NCBI GenBank assembly: GCA_001662425.1
Contig: BDDC01000253.1
Span: 1 to 64,000 of the forward strand
Direction: 5' to 3'
DNA length: 64,000 bases
DNA from: Chlamydomonas sphaeroides
Taxonomy: Eukaryota; Chlorophyta; Chlorophyceae; Chlamydomonadales; Chlamydomonadaceae
Positions 32,291 to 44,845 of this stretch are shown here, piece by piece (position 1 is the first letter of the stretch; each line of letters starts with the position of its first letter). The translations under genes were made by a program, and so were the position numbers. The notes beneath the pieces were generated by a model. The model searched no databases and was not told where the DNA came from. It saw only the letters and a list, made by a program, of their open reading frames with translations.

Positions 32291-34290
32291 ATGGGCAACA
32301 AGCGGCGGCGCATGGCCGAGCCGGAGTCGGAGGAGGAGTCGGAGGACGAGCTCGAGGTGCGGCCGCGGTAGCGACAGCGCATGGCACTGAGACGTCGCCC
32401 CATGGGGCCGTCACGGGGACCGCGTCTTCCGGCGTCGGCGGCCCTCCTCGGGTGTTGTCTGACGACACGCCCGGCTTGGGAAATTGGTTGCAAGGCCAAC
32501 GCTCACAGCGTTCGGTCTCGTGGCGACAGCCTTCGTATCGGCTCTACGGGGATCACCGTCAGGCTCTACCTTTAAGGCTCTTGTAGAATGTTTTGTACCA
32601 GCTTACCGCCTGGCCACGGTGGCGGCGGCAGCGCCGCTGCCGCACGCTGCCCCTCCGCTGAACCCCACAACCCCGCCATGACCTGCCTCTGAACAGGAGC
32701 TTGACAGCGACGATGTAGATGAGGACGGCGAGGGTGCTCGCGGCCCCGGCCACACGCGGCAGGCCATCTATAACATGGACGCGCTCCATGAGAAGCTGGA
32801 GGACATCGGCTGGACCGACGAGGTGGACTGGGACGAGACGCAAGCCCTCACAACCGACGAGCCGGTGCAGGTTGCGAACGTCGAGGACGACCTCGCGCGC
32901 GAGCTAGCCTTCTACAACCAGGCGCTCAGCGCGGCGCAGACCGCAATCGCGCGCTTCACAGCTGCGGGCGTGCCCTGGCTGCGGCCGCTAGACTACTACG
33001 CCGAGATGGTCAAGAGCGACGAGCACATGGCCAAAGTCAAGGAGCAGCTCATGTTTGAGCAGCGCGCGATCGAGGCGGCCGAGGAGCGGCGCAAGCAGCG
33101 CGAGGCCAAGCAGTACGGCAAGCAGGTGCAGCTGGCGCGCACCAAGGAGCGCAACGCGGACAAGAAGCGCCAGATCAGCGACGTCACCAAGCTGCGCAAG
33201 CAGCGCGAGAAGTCGGTGAGCACGCGGCGCAGCGCGGGCGGGCGGCTGCGGCGCCAAGGGCGTATGGCGTCGGCGCGGCAACCGCCACGCTCTGGACCCT
33301 GTCCTACCCCTCACTGCCTGCAAACCCGAAATACGCCTCGCTGCCTCCCATGTGTGCAGGGCTTCGAGGGCGAGCTGGACATGGACGCGCAGCTGGCGGC
33401 CATGGAGGGCCGGAGGGCGCCCAAGCAGCTGGGCCAGCGCGGCGGCAGGGGTGCGCATGGGGTCCTTGGGGCTGGGGCTGATGCCGGGCCAGCGTGACGC
33501 GGCCCGGGGCGCGTGTGCGCGGCTGGGCAGCGCTGGCGTGAGCGCGCCGTGCTGGAAAGAGGGCTTGGGAGGAGGGGCTGTGCTGGGCAGGGCGCTGGTG
33601 GTGGGCGCGGGGCTGCACGTTGTTGGGTGGGCGCGACCGTGGCGTGCCTGGTATTCCAGCACGGCGTTCAGCGGCATGTTGGAGCCCACCTGTGGTGCGC
33701 TGTTCTGCGCCCATCCGCCCATCCGCCCCGCAGACAACAAGGCGCCCAACAAGAAACGCATGGGCAAGGACGCCAAGTTCGGTGAGTGACGAGCTGGACG
33801 CCACCGGTGTGCCAGATTCGTGCTGATATGAGCGCGGGTGTTCAGTCAGTGCAAGTGACACCAGTGCCGCCGGCGCGCTCGCTGTTGGTATCCGAGGCCC
33901 CGCTCCCGGGGGCCAGCGGCCCGGGCCACGCGCCACGGGGCTCGGCCGGCCCGCCCGACCACTTCAACCCACATGAAGGACCGGTGATATGACTTGCCAG
34001 GGACCAGGACTGATAGACCATGCCGTGCCCTGCCCCGGCAATGTTTCGTGCGTGCAGGCTTCGGCGGCCGCAAGTCGCTGAAGAAGCAGAACGACGCCTT
34101 CTCGGCCGCCGACATGGACGGCTACAAGCCTGGCAAGTTTAAGGACAGCTTCGGCGCGCGCAAGGGCGGCGTGCAGAAGAAGTCGGGGGGCAAGCCGGGA
34201 GGCAAGCCGGGCGGCGCCAAGGGAGCGCAGCGGCCGGGCAAGGGGCGGCGCGCGGCGGCAAGGGCAGGCGGCAAGGGCGGGCGGAGATGA
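32291..34290 (+). CDS. EBP2: rRNA-processing protein EBP2
   Basis: Five exons (32291-32356, 32697-33215, 33360-33450, 33734-33781, 34058-34290) give 318 residues. An acidic N-terminus (EPESEEESEDELE) is followed by the EBP2 core. That core contains YNMDALHEKLEDIGWTDEVD, ELAFYNQALSAAQTAI and WLRPLDYYAEMVKSDEHMAK, then a long charged coiled coil (about 115-195). The C-terminus has the family signature NKKRMGKDAKFGFGGRKSL followed by a Lys/Gly-rich basic tail (KKSGGKPGGKPGG). EBP2 is a nucleolar factor for 27S pre-rRNA processing and 60S ribosome assembly. TGTAA at 34508-34512 is a likely polyadenylation signal. Confidence 0.94.
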
Positions 34291-34881
34291 GCTGGGGCGC
34301 GGGGCCAGGGTGAAAGGGGCAGGACGGGGGGCGTAGAGGTTGGGCGGGGCACCGGAGAGGCGCGGTGCAGGGCTAGGAGGAGGACTTCGCTGGGCAGCAT
34401 GGGAGCGCGTGGACTGCGCGAGACAGACACGAAGGGCGTGGTCCGGACCTGACCCCAGGGTCTGCTGTCGCCTCTGTCGACCGCTGCTGCGAGAATGCGT
34501 GCGGTTATGTAATGCCATTGGTTTGCAGTGCAGCGTTGTCGGTTGCTCGGATGAGCCAAATGAGCGATTCGTGCGGGCTTCCTTCAGACATGCAATGCCA
34601 TCGATGCGCGGGCCACAATAGTGATCGCCTGCAGGCTCTGAGGCTGTTACCGTTGATAGAGCGGCGCACCGAAACGTGCAGCGCCTTCGCCGTCGGTGCA
34701 GAACTTCACGTTCTCCAAACGGCACCTTGCATCCCGCGAGGATCACTGACCATTAATCTACACTTGTAGTCCGTTACACGGCACGCCGCTTGTCGAACTA
34801 GGGGCCGATCGCATCCGTCGTCAGGCCGCTTGGCCCAGACGCGCTGATTGGAGTCGCTTCATATTAGAAACAATCACAGCG
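34291..34881. other. intergenic region between EBP2 and PRP40
   Basis: This 591-bp stretch contains the EBP2 3' UTR (TGTAA at 34508-34512) and the PRP40 promoter. It becomes AT-richer from about 34500 to 34880. No gene is seen. Confidence 0.5.
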
Positions 34882-37800
34882 ATGGCTGGGCGAGGGCGAG
34901 CCGCAACGCTGCCCGCATGGATGACCAGTGAGCGCCCGCCGAGCGCAACTGTGCTTGTGCGTTCGGAGCCCCCTGGATGCTGGTCGCTTCACGCGTGGCG
35001 TACCACAGCAGCTGCAGGCCCTCCCTGCCTGCGGTGTCGTTGCAAGGCGCCCCTGCGAGCCAGGCCTGCCCCTTGTCGACGCTCACGTGCCCGCCCGGCG
35101 CTCGAACCCCTCTGCCCCGCGGCTGACGCCCTAAGCACAGCTCTGCTGTGCCGGCATGGGCTGTCATCCTGCACGCAGCCAGCTCCCGAGGGCCCACCGT
35201 GTTGCGCGCGCCGGGGCCCGCTCGAGGCCGTGTGCGCCAGTATGCTGCCTCAGTCCGCCCCACCCTAAGCGTGCCACCGCTTCTGCTGCTCCCGCAGGCG
35301 GGGCGGGAGTTGGGGGAGCGCCCGGTACGCCGGCCGCAGCACCCAGCCCGGCGCCCGCGGTAAGCGCACGCTGCAGCTGCCCCGTCCCGGCCCAGGACCC
35401 GCACACCCCCAGCCTTACGACTCTGCCCTGACGCCCACAGGGGCCCTCCACGCCCGGCGCGCCTCCGCCGCTGGGCATGGGCTCTAGCCACCCACCGGTG
35501 AGCTCGCGGCGCCGCACGCGCCGATCTGCAGACCCACGGCCCACGCGGCTTCCATGCCGCCGGCGCCGCCCTCCCATATCCGCCTCGCCCGCCCCAAGCT
35601 GCTCGTGCTCACCCAGCGAGCCCCAGGGCAGCTGCCCGCCATGCCCGCTGCCTGCACCTCCTCCCCCGCACGCCTCACAACGCAGCCCCGTGACGCCACT
35701 GCCCCGCAGGCCTCCTCGGGGGCCAACTCGGCTCCCATCCACTCGGGGGGGCCACCGCACGGCCATGGCATGCCCCACATGGGGCCCCCGGGCGGCGGGC
35801 CACCCGGCTCCCACCACCACCCGCCGCCATTGGGCCACGGCCCGCCAGGGTCCGCGCACCCCTCCTCCAGCGGGCAACCGCCCGGCGGCGGGGCGCCGCC
35901 CCCCGGGGCGGGGCCGCCGCNNNNNNNNNNNNNNNNNNNNNNNNNNNNNNNNNNNNNNNNNNNNNNNNNNNNNNNNNNNNNNNNNNNNNNNNNNNNNNNN
36001 NNNNNNNNNNNNNNNNNNNNNNNNNNNNNNNNNNNNNNNNNNNNNNNNNNNNNNNNNNNNNNNNNNNNNNNNNNNNNNNNNNNNNNNNNNNNNNNNNNNN
36101 NNNNNNNNNNNNNNNNNNNNNNNNNNNNNNNNNNNNNNNNNNNNNNNNNNNNNNNNNNNNNNNNNNNNNNNNNNNNNNNNNNNNNNNNNNNNNNNNNNNN
36201 NNNNNNNNNNNNNNNNNNNNNNNNNNNNNNNNNNNNNNNNNNNNNNNNNNNNNNNNNNNNNNNNNNNNNNNNNNNNNNNNNNNNNNNNNNNNCGCCGCCG
36301 CCGGGGATGATGATGCGGCCGCCGCCGGGGGCGCCGCACTATCCGGGCATGCCGCCGCCGCCGGGCATGGGCTACCCGCCTGGCATGCCGCCGCCCGGCA
36401 TGATGCCGCCCTTTGGTGAGCGGCGGACGATGAGTTGCGGGGGCACGCATGGGCTAAAGCTCCAGATGAAAGCTTGGATGGGAAGGCGCTGGCACCGGGC
36501 CGTCGTGCAGCTGGCCGCCGGTGGCCGAGGGGCCCACCCTCAGGGGCTAGGCGGCGTGTTGGGGGTCCGGGCCGGGGAGATGAAGGGACGCGCGCCTCCG
36601 GGCCCAGCCCTGTCGCGAAGCGCGGCAAGCGGCCGCCTGCTTGAGCGTGCTGACCCGCGTGCGCACGCCGCCGAACTGTATCCTGCCGTACCCTGCAGGC
36701 GGGCCGCCGCCCATGGGCATGCCGCCGCCGGGCTGGCAGCCCGGCATGCCGCCGCCGGGCTACCCGCCCCGACCCATGCCAGGTACGGCGGCGTCTGCCT
36801 CGCGCCCTGCATGGCTCATTTTTCGGGGCTGCCTCCCCGGGGCCCCACAGGGCCGGCCGCTGAACGCGGAGCAAGGGGCTCACGCGGAGCAACCCCCGAC
36901 CAGGCCCCCGACCCGACCAGGCCCACTGACAGCACACGCCCTGCTGCTGCCGTTGCCCCAGGCTACCCTCCCGGCATGCCCCCGCCGGGCATGCCCCCCG
37001 GCATGCCGCCGCCCGGCTTGCCGCCGCCGGGCATGCCGGGGATGCCGCCTCACGCGCAGCAGCCCTCCTCCGCGCCGCCGTCCTCGCAGCCAGGCCACGG
37101 CCAGCCGGGCTCGCAGCAGCAGCAGCAGCAGGGCAGCCAGCCGCAGCAGCAGCAGCAACAGGGAGGCCCGGGCGGCGCTGCGCCGGCGGGCCCCGGCGGC
37201 GCCGCCGCGGCCGCCGCGCCTGGCAAGGAGTGGACCGAGCACACCGCGCCTGACGGACGCAAGTACTACTACAACGGCCGCACTAAGCAGTCGAGCTGGG
37301 AGAAGCCGGACGACCTGATGAACCCGCAGGCAAGCCGCGGACGCACGCCCTCGTTGAGGGTCTCTGATGGGGCAACCTTGGGCAGGGAGTGCAGTCGAGA
37401 GCCCAGTGGCTCCCAGGGCGTTGGGTCTGGGTCTGGCTTGGGCGCGCCGCCGGGCTGAGCTGCCGTGGTGCTAAGGGCATGTGGACTGGGCATGTGGACT
37501 GGCGAGGGTGTGGGAGGCGGGCGGCGTGATGCGGTCTTGGATGGTTGGGGGAGGTGGGGCTGTGCATGGCCGCACCGCCTGCTGGACGAGCTGTGGGACT
37601 TGGTGTGGCGTGATCCGTGATGCGGCGGCCAGGTTTTGGGCGCGTGTGGAGAGGGCCGCTTGCTGCCTCCCTAGCGGCCCCCAGCCGCTGGCTGCCAGTG
37701 CTGACGCTCCATGTACCCCGCGTCGCCCGCCCGGCCCCCAGGAGCGCGCGGACGCCAGCGGCTGGAAGGAGTACACCAGCCCCGACGGCCGCAAGTACTA

Positions 37801-40800
37801 CTACAACAAGGCCACTAAGGAGAGCAAGTGCGGCCGGGGCGGAAGTGGGGGATGGCTCGCGGTGTTGGCTGCTGCCTGCGCAGCGCATGTTGGGTGCCAC
37901 CGTCGCCGGCGCGTTGCATGCCGCACGGAGGGCCACATCACTTCCTGGCGCCACCAGCGGCAGCCTTAGCTGCCAGCATCGGCATGCGGCCTGGAACCCG
38001 CCCTACACAACAGCCGCCGGTGTGCTCACGTCCCCGGGCCTGCTGCCTCAGGTGGACCATGCCGGACGAGCTCAAGGCCGCCGCAGCCGCGGGCGACAAG
38101 GGCGGCGCCGACAAGCCCAGCGGCGACAAGGCCGCCGCCACCTCGCCGCCAGCCAAGCAGGCCGGCGGCGGCGTGCAGGTCGTGTCGCTGGCGGCGGCGG
38201 GCGACGGCGCTGCCGGCGGCCGCGGCGGCGACGCCGCGCGCGCGACGTCGCCGTCGGGCACGGACGGTCCGTCGCAGTCGGGCGCCTCAGGGGACGCCAA
38301 GAGCTACACCTATGCCACCAAGGTGCGGCCTGGGTGCGGCCTGGGGAGGGAGGCGGCGCCTTCGCCCGGCAGCGGACGCCTGCCTCGCCGCACGCGCGAA
38401 GCCTCTCGCGTGCAAGGGGCGCGGCATGGGCTGGGAGGTGGAGAGGGCCGGGGCTACGGAGAGGAGGTCTGGCCTCCTGCAGCTGGCGCCTGTCGCGCCG
38501 TGCCATGCCGCGCCTCTGGCTGCTTGCCTGCGTGTGTGGACCTCCACTTGCTGGCTGCTGGCCGCTGGCCAACCACCGGCTGCGCGCTGCGGTGCCGCTG
38601 CGGTGCAGGAGGAGGCCAAGGACGCGTTCAAGGAGCTGCTCGCCAGCTTTGGCTGCAAGAGCGACTGGACCTGGGAGCAGGCCATGAGGCTCATCGTCAA
38701 CGACCCGCGGTGGGTAGCGAGCGGCGCCGTAAGCGCACAACATGCGAGTCGCAAAGCTGACGTCGTGCGGCCCAGGCCGTGCGATGACGACGCCGTGGCA
38801 ACGTCACCACGAGGTGTGACGCATCCCTGCCATGCCGCCCATACCGCCCACCCCACCCCGGCCCGCCAGCTACTCTGCGCTCAAGTCGCTGGGCGAGCGC
38901 AAGCAGACGTTCAACGAGTACGTGCAGGCGCGGCGCAACGAGGAGAAGGAGGAGGAGCGCCGGCGGCTGCGGCAGGCGCGCGACGACTTCACCGCCATGC
39001 TGCTGGGCTCCATAGACCTCAAGGTGGGCGTGTCGTACAACCGTGTCGTACAACACACGTAGTCATGTCTGTGCTTCATACTGTCACTGGTTGCTACACG
39101 AAAGCACGTGCCGGCTCTCGCGGCATCGCTAGCACAGGGCCGTTGACGCGCGCGTCTACCGGGCCTTACTTCCCTCACCTGCCCGCAGACCACGCACCCC
39201 TTCCGCAAGGCGCGCGAGCTGTTTGAGGACGACGCCCGCTGGCGTGCGGTGCCGGAGCGCGAGCGCGAGGAGCTGTTCCACGAGGCGCAACGCGAGCGCG
39301 ACAAGCGGGAGAAGGAGGAGCGGCGCCAGGTGAGCTGGCAGGAGGGGGCCGTGCGTCTCTGCGTGCGGACACAGGCACATGTGGCGTGGGTGATGACGGT
39401 GCCGCTGCTGCCCCTGCTGCCACGCAGGAGCGCAAGCGGCGCAGTAATGCGTTCCGCGAGCTGCTGGAGACCAGCGGCATCAAGCCCGGCTCCGAGTGGC
39501 GCAAGGTGCGTTGGTGAGGGCGCGAATCAGGTCCACCGGTCCCCTCGCCTTCGGGCGGTGGGGCCCTTGACGGCCGCCGTGCTGCCGCTTTGGGCTTCTG
39601 CGGCAGCGCACCGGGGCCCATGTGACTTGCACCACCCCTCCGCCCGACCGCTGACTGGTTCGTACCTCTCACTGTGCCCGCCCCACCGCCTGCGTGGCGC
39701 GGCACCTGGTGTGTGTGCGCTCAGGTGTCCAAGCGGCTCGAGGGCGAGGACGAGTACGAGGCGCTGGACAAGGTCGAGCGGCTCGAGGTGTTCCAGGTGC
39801 GGTGCGAGAACGCAGCCGCTGTGCAACTTGGGTGCCGTACCCACCGGTTTCGTTCGTCGCGTCGCGTCACTGCTGCGGCAGAGTCGTTGCCCGGCTGTGG
39901 TTCCAGCGGTGTCCACGGGCGAGGCGGTAGGGCGCCCCAGGGCCTCGGTGTACGTGGGTCGCGTCGGCTGCGTGCTGCTGTGCGGCCACCAGTCAACGCC
40001 GCGCCCGCTCGCGCCTGCTGGGCTTCCGCGCCGCAGGAGTTTGTGCGCGACCTGGAGCGGCGCGAGAAGGAGGAGAAGGAGCGCGAGAAGGAGGAGCGCA
40101 AGCGGCAGGAGCGCAAAGCGCGCGACATGTTCAAGGAGCTGATTCGCCGCCACAGGTGCGGTGCGCCTCGCAGCAGCAGCAGCAGCAGCAGGCCACCCCC
40201 ACCCTCCTTCGGGAAGCGGCCCCCGTCCAGCAGACAGTCCGCCGCGCAGCGGCAGCTGCCGGCTGCCGGCCCGCTCCGCAATCTTCTCCACCGACCCACT
40301 GGCGTCCATGCCGCCTTCTGCCTGGCACAGCCGCCGCCGTCTACCAGCCGCGCGCCCTGCCCCAGTGCTCACTCCCCTGGTGCCCCTGGTGCATCTGGCC
40401 CCTCGGCGCCGCAGGGACGAGGGGCTCATCAACGTCAAGAGCCGCTGGAAGGAGTACGCGGAGCACTGCGTCAACGACGAGGCCTACCGCGCGGTGGAGG
40501 CCAACAGCTCGGGCAGCAAGCCCAAGGTGCGGCCTTGGCGAGGGGCTGGGAGGCAGGGAGGGGAGGGCTGTGGGGGCGGCCGAACCGGGGGCGGGCCCTG
40601 TGGTGATCTTGCGGTGCGCCGTTGCCGCTCGCCGCCAACGCCACACGCTCCTTCGGGCGTGCGGCGCGGTGGGGCGTGCGGCGGCGCCACGTGTTGCGGC
40701 GGCGCCGCCACCCCTTCACCATTTGCGGGCTCCGTTGTCCTGCGCCGTACCCAAGGCCCACACCCTGCGCTCCCCGCTGCACAGGAGCTGTTCGAGGACC

Positions 40801-42419
40801 TGATCGAGGAGATGGAGGAGGAGTACAGCAAGGCCAAGGTGCGGCAGCAGCTGCCTGGCGCTGCGGCGCTCGCACCATGTGACCCCTGCTGGCCGCCCGC
40901 CTCCCTTACCCAGACGCCCCACACCTACCCCGACCCCACATCACCCACCACGTCGCCCACTCAACCACTCCTCTACGCGCCTCGCAACCTCTCATGCCTG
41001 ATGCGGCCTCGCCCCTCTCCCTCCCTCCCTCCCCACACGCAGGACGCGCTCAAGGGCCTGCTGAAGGACGCCGGCTTCACGGTCACCCCCGCCACCACCT
41101 TTGAGCAGATGGACGAGGCGCTCGCAGCGCAGGCCGCCGCCGCACCCGACTCGGAGGACGTGCGCGTGCTGGCCGCCATGCTGCCGTCGTACAAGTGAGC
41201 CGTGTTTCGCAAGGCTAGTTTGTTGATCCCTCGCCACCCCAACGCCAACACGTGCACACGCCGCACGAGCGTCGACCGGCGGGCTGCGGGACCCCGTACT
41301 GTGGCCGGCCGCGTTAACCTGTGCCATGCAGCGGCCTGCAGCGAGAGCCCCGGACCCGCGGCAACCGCAACCTTGCACGGTTTCAAACGGCGTGGCCATG
41401 TGCCCAAACCCGAGCCGTTGCCGGCAGTGCCCCCAACCCCGTTGTCTCCGTGTCCGCCTGCTGCCCGCCGCCCTGCCGACCAGGCGCTCGTATCACCAGG
41501 AGGCGGTGGGCAAGGCCAAGGCGCGCGAGCTGGAGGAGGCGGACCGCCGCCGCCGCGCCCGCGACAAGCTGGCGAGCTACATGCGCCACTGCCGGCCGGC
41601 GGTGCGGGAGGACAGCGTGTGGGAGGAGTGGCTCAAGGAGCACGAGCGCGAGCCCGAGGTCAAGGCGGTGGGTGCGGGGTGCGGTGGGACGGTGCGGGGT
41701 GCGGCATGTGGGGACAGTTGCTTGGGCAGGGGAGCCGCGGCTGGGGAGCTGTCGTGGGGCGCGCGCTGGCAGCCTGGGCAGTGCGGCGCTGGGGTTGGGC
41801 GCGGGCATGTCTTGTCAGCCTCCCGGGTGATTGACGCGAGCTGCTGGCTGACGGTCGTGGCTGGCGGGCGTGGCTGCGATGCAGGTGACGCTGGAGGAGG
41901 CGCGGGCGCTGTTCGACGAGCTGCTGGCGCGCATGGTGCGTAAGCGGGCCGAGGCCGAGGACCGCGACCGCGACCGCGCGGACGACAGCGATGGCGGCGG
42001 CCGCAGCCGGCGGCGCGGCAGCCGCAGCGGCGACGAGGACGAGGGCGGCGACCGGCGGAGCAAGAAGTCGCGCAAGGAGAAGAAGAGCTCCAAGAAGTGA
42101 GGGCGGGGGGTGATGGGGGTTTCGGAGCTGCAGCGTGTGTGTTCCAGTGTTAGGTAGCACAGTGTGTTTCGGTGTGGGTAGCGCTCGCGTGAACCTCGCG
42201 GGGTGCCGAGACGCCGCCTGTGTGCTCTGCTGTTGCTGCAATCGTAGGCGCGACGACCGGTCGGACGAGGACGACGAGCACAAGAGCAGCAAGAAGCACA
42301 AGAAGGAGAAAGAGAAGGACAAGGAGAAGGATAAGGACAAGGATCGCGAGCGTAGCCGCGGCCGCGACCGGGCGCGCGACGAGTCGGACCGCGACAGTGG
42401 AGAGATTCGCGACGAGTGA
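34882..42419 (+). CDS. PRP40: pre-mRNA-processing protein 40 (U1 snRNP-associated, WW and FF domains)
   Basis: At least 23 exons, in frame apart from one gap (35921-36292). The first is 34882-34927 (MAGRGRAATLPAWMT) and the last 42248-42419. Order of domains: a Pro/Gly/Met-rich region (PPPGMPPGM repeats, 35298-37060); WW1 (EWTEHTAPDGRKYYYNGRTK, QSSWEKP) in the exon ending 37329; WW2 (GWKEYTSPDGRKYYYNKATK) split by an intron at 37827/38052; then FF domains from 38609 (DAFKELLASFGCKSDWTWEQ) through 41667. A basic/acidic tail (EHKSSKKHKKEKEKDKEKDK) follows. WW domains bind Pro-rich splicing factors and FF domains bind other U1 and RNA polymerase II partners, bridging splice sites. The intron after 37329 has a GC donor. 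The penultimate donor overlaps a stop codon. TGTAA lies at 43157-43161. Confidence 0.93.
35921..36292. other. assembly gap (N)
   Basis: A run of 372 N in the Pro/Gly-rich part of PRP40. Flanking sequence on both sides is CCG/GGG-rich coding repeat, so the missing part is probably the same low-complexity region, with or without an intron. Confidence 0.99.
42139..42157 (-). repeat. dispersed 19-bp repeat, copy 2
   Basis: Read on the minus strand this is CTACCTAACACTGGAACAC, identical over 19 bp to the copy at 61971-61989. It lies in the last intron of PRP40. Confidence 0.75.
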
Positions 42420-44668
42420 GATCCAGATGGAATGCGATGGCGCCAGGCACGCTGCGAACGGTGGGTCCGCCGCTCCAGTGCCGGGCGTTGGTCGGTCGGG
42501 GTTGCAGGGAGTCGTGGGGTCGCGGCAGCTCGCCGCGTGTCGGCCGTGGGTGCCGTGGAGACGTGACTTCGTTCTAGTTTATCATTAACCTAACATTGCA
42601 CCTGCCTGCCCCGGCACGGGCCCTGCTGCGCCCCAGGCGTTGAGCAGCTTGACGCCACACGCGGCTGCGGCGGACGGACGCCGCCGCTGTGGTGTTGTGA
42701 TGTGCTGCCGGCCGCACGGGTCGGCGGCGGTCGCAACGGCGGAGCGGAGGACCGGCGCTGCGAGGACACGAGACTACGCAAAGTTGGGCGGTGCGTTGCG
42801 CGCAGGTTTGGTGGCGGCGCAGCCGGAGCCGAGTGGGTCCTGGCGCGGGGGCGACTGTGCGCCCCGCAGGCCCCGGTCAGGGCGCCGGCGGGTCGCGCCG
42901 CCCCCGCGCCGCTTTGGACCCAGGGGCGGGTTGGGGAGGGGCTCTGTGTGGGCTTTGCGGTGCGTTTGCTTAGGTGTTGAGAGGGCAAGGGCAGGGCGGC
43001 GTGCTGGCGCACTGGCTCATGACCACGCGCCGGCACCGGCTGCTCGCGGCTGGCGCCCTCCAACGGCGCCGGCCGCAGCGGCTAAGCCCGAGCTCCCTTG
43101 GGCCCGCGAGTACGAATGTTGGGCTAGGCGCTCGAGTGCGGACCAATCGGGGACAGTGTAAGCCAATGCACTGCTAACGTTACACGGCCCAGGCTATGTG
43201 TGCGGCGCGTGTGCGGCGCGCTGGGGGTGATGCCCACGGATGCCCTGTACCTGCCCGGCACCTGCCTTGCGTTGCCGCCGTGCGGGCGGGGCCGTGGGCC
43301 CTTCGTCGCTTGCTGTGCGCTGCCGCCATTCCGCATGACCTTGCCTTGATGCACGGCAGCCTCACGAGCCCCCTTTGTGCCGACGCCACGACGCTGCGGG
43401 GAGCTGTGGGGAGCTTTGCTGGCGCTACCCCACCATGGCCCAGGAGCCGCTGAGAGACGGGTAAGACCCGTACCAAACTACATTCAGACTGGGGCCGGGT
43501 TGGCTGGGGAAGAGGGGGGAAGGGACTCGTTTGCAGAACTTCTCCTCTGAGCAGGGCCAGCACGTTGCTCAGGGCAATGGCAGGACCCAGTCAAGACGTT
43601 GCCCCACTCGCCCCCAACGTACGCACGTAATGTTGCGGCACTTGCAGGACCGCAAGCGAAAAGATAGCATGGCGCCAAAGTCTTCCCAGGCCCGACGGGA
43701 CGGCCCGAACAGCCTGACCCACAGCGGACCCACTGCCAGACCGTTCCGTACCCTGCTGACCCTGACCCGGTCGTTCTACAATAAAACTCTGAGCATGGGG
43801 ACCGCCTGGGACCTACACAATCCTGGGTGAGAGCACCCGTTTGCCTGGACACCAAAACATCCTGTTTCAGCGCACACTGGTGCACTTGCAAAACGACTTG
43901 TTAGTGTCGAGGTGCAACGTGAGTGCTCACTGCAGTGCAGGATCTAGCAAACCGGGAGAGCTGTAACATCAAGCATGTGTGCACGTGCCAGATCCGGCTG
44001 CTGCGCGCCACCCGCGAGAAATTTGCTGCGAGACATGTGGACATCGAAAAAAACCCTAAACCCGCGGTAAACTGCAACCGCTCCCGAGTAGCCAGACGCG
44101 AAGTGAGTTGATTGAAAAGCGAATTACGATTGCACGAGCGGTGTGTGCCGCTAATCGCCGCCAGCCGCCAGAATGCACACTCCTTTGCTCAGCTTCGTTG
44201 CGCAACACGGCGGCGTTGCAAGATAATAAGAGCAATAGCCCCTTTTATGGTTTCGTTGATTCCGGGGTCCCCAGGTTAGTGTACATGGCGCCATCCCGCC
44301 TAAGCCCCTGCTCCACGCCACCTAGCTTGGAGTGGACCAGGGCTACGTATGCGTCAGAACAACTAGCGAGCCGCGTAGGTTGCCTCGATGTCGGGCCATC
44401 GCGCAGATGCAGTTCACAGTTCCCAGCGCAATGGGTGGCAGGGAGCTGCGCTTGCAGGGCCGCATCCGGCGATTCCGCCCCCGCAGACCCCCCAGCTTGA
44501 TATGCTTAGCCGTTGGGCATTCAAAGGGCGTCGGATGGCACAATATGGCCGGCGCACTAGACCCGGGCTACGCGGCTGCACCCACCGTCGGGGCTAAATG
44601 AACTCCTCATATGCCAGCCAAATCACTCTGAATTGCACGACTATACTTGAACAGGATCTGTTCTTTAG

Positions 44669-44845
44669 TTCGTACACCTGTCTGAGTTCTCTATCTCTGA
44701 CAAGCTCCTCAACCCAGACGAAGACAAGAAGTCCCGGCGCCTGAGCGCTACGTATGGCTGCAGTGGCCGTGCCGCTGGCACGGACGCGCAGCTCTGGATG
44801 AACGTCCCGCCGTGCCTCATTCCGCCGGCAGGATGGCGCTTGGGG
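44669..44845 (+). pseudogene. possible orphan coding fragment
   Basis: After TTTAG at 44664-44668, one plus-strand frame reads FVHLSEFSISDKLLNPDEDK, then KSRRLSATYGCSGRAAG and TDAQLWMN. Its amino-acid mix is balanced, unlike the Pro/Arg/Ala-rich background frames around it. No family is recognised, and there is no start codon or credible next exon. It could be an exon of an undetected gene, a decayed gene or transposon piece, or chance. Confidence 0.25.

Noticed and set aside
42000..42100. PRP40 ending at the TGA at 42097-42099
   Set aside because: The TGA overlaps a consensus donor, and the next exon at 42248 continues in phase with a similar Lys-rich sequence. The short form is kept only as a possible intron-retention product.
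43531..43830. 99-codon plus-strand frame
   Set aside because: No motif, no splice context, and it lies within the presumed 3' flank of PRP40.
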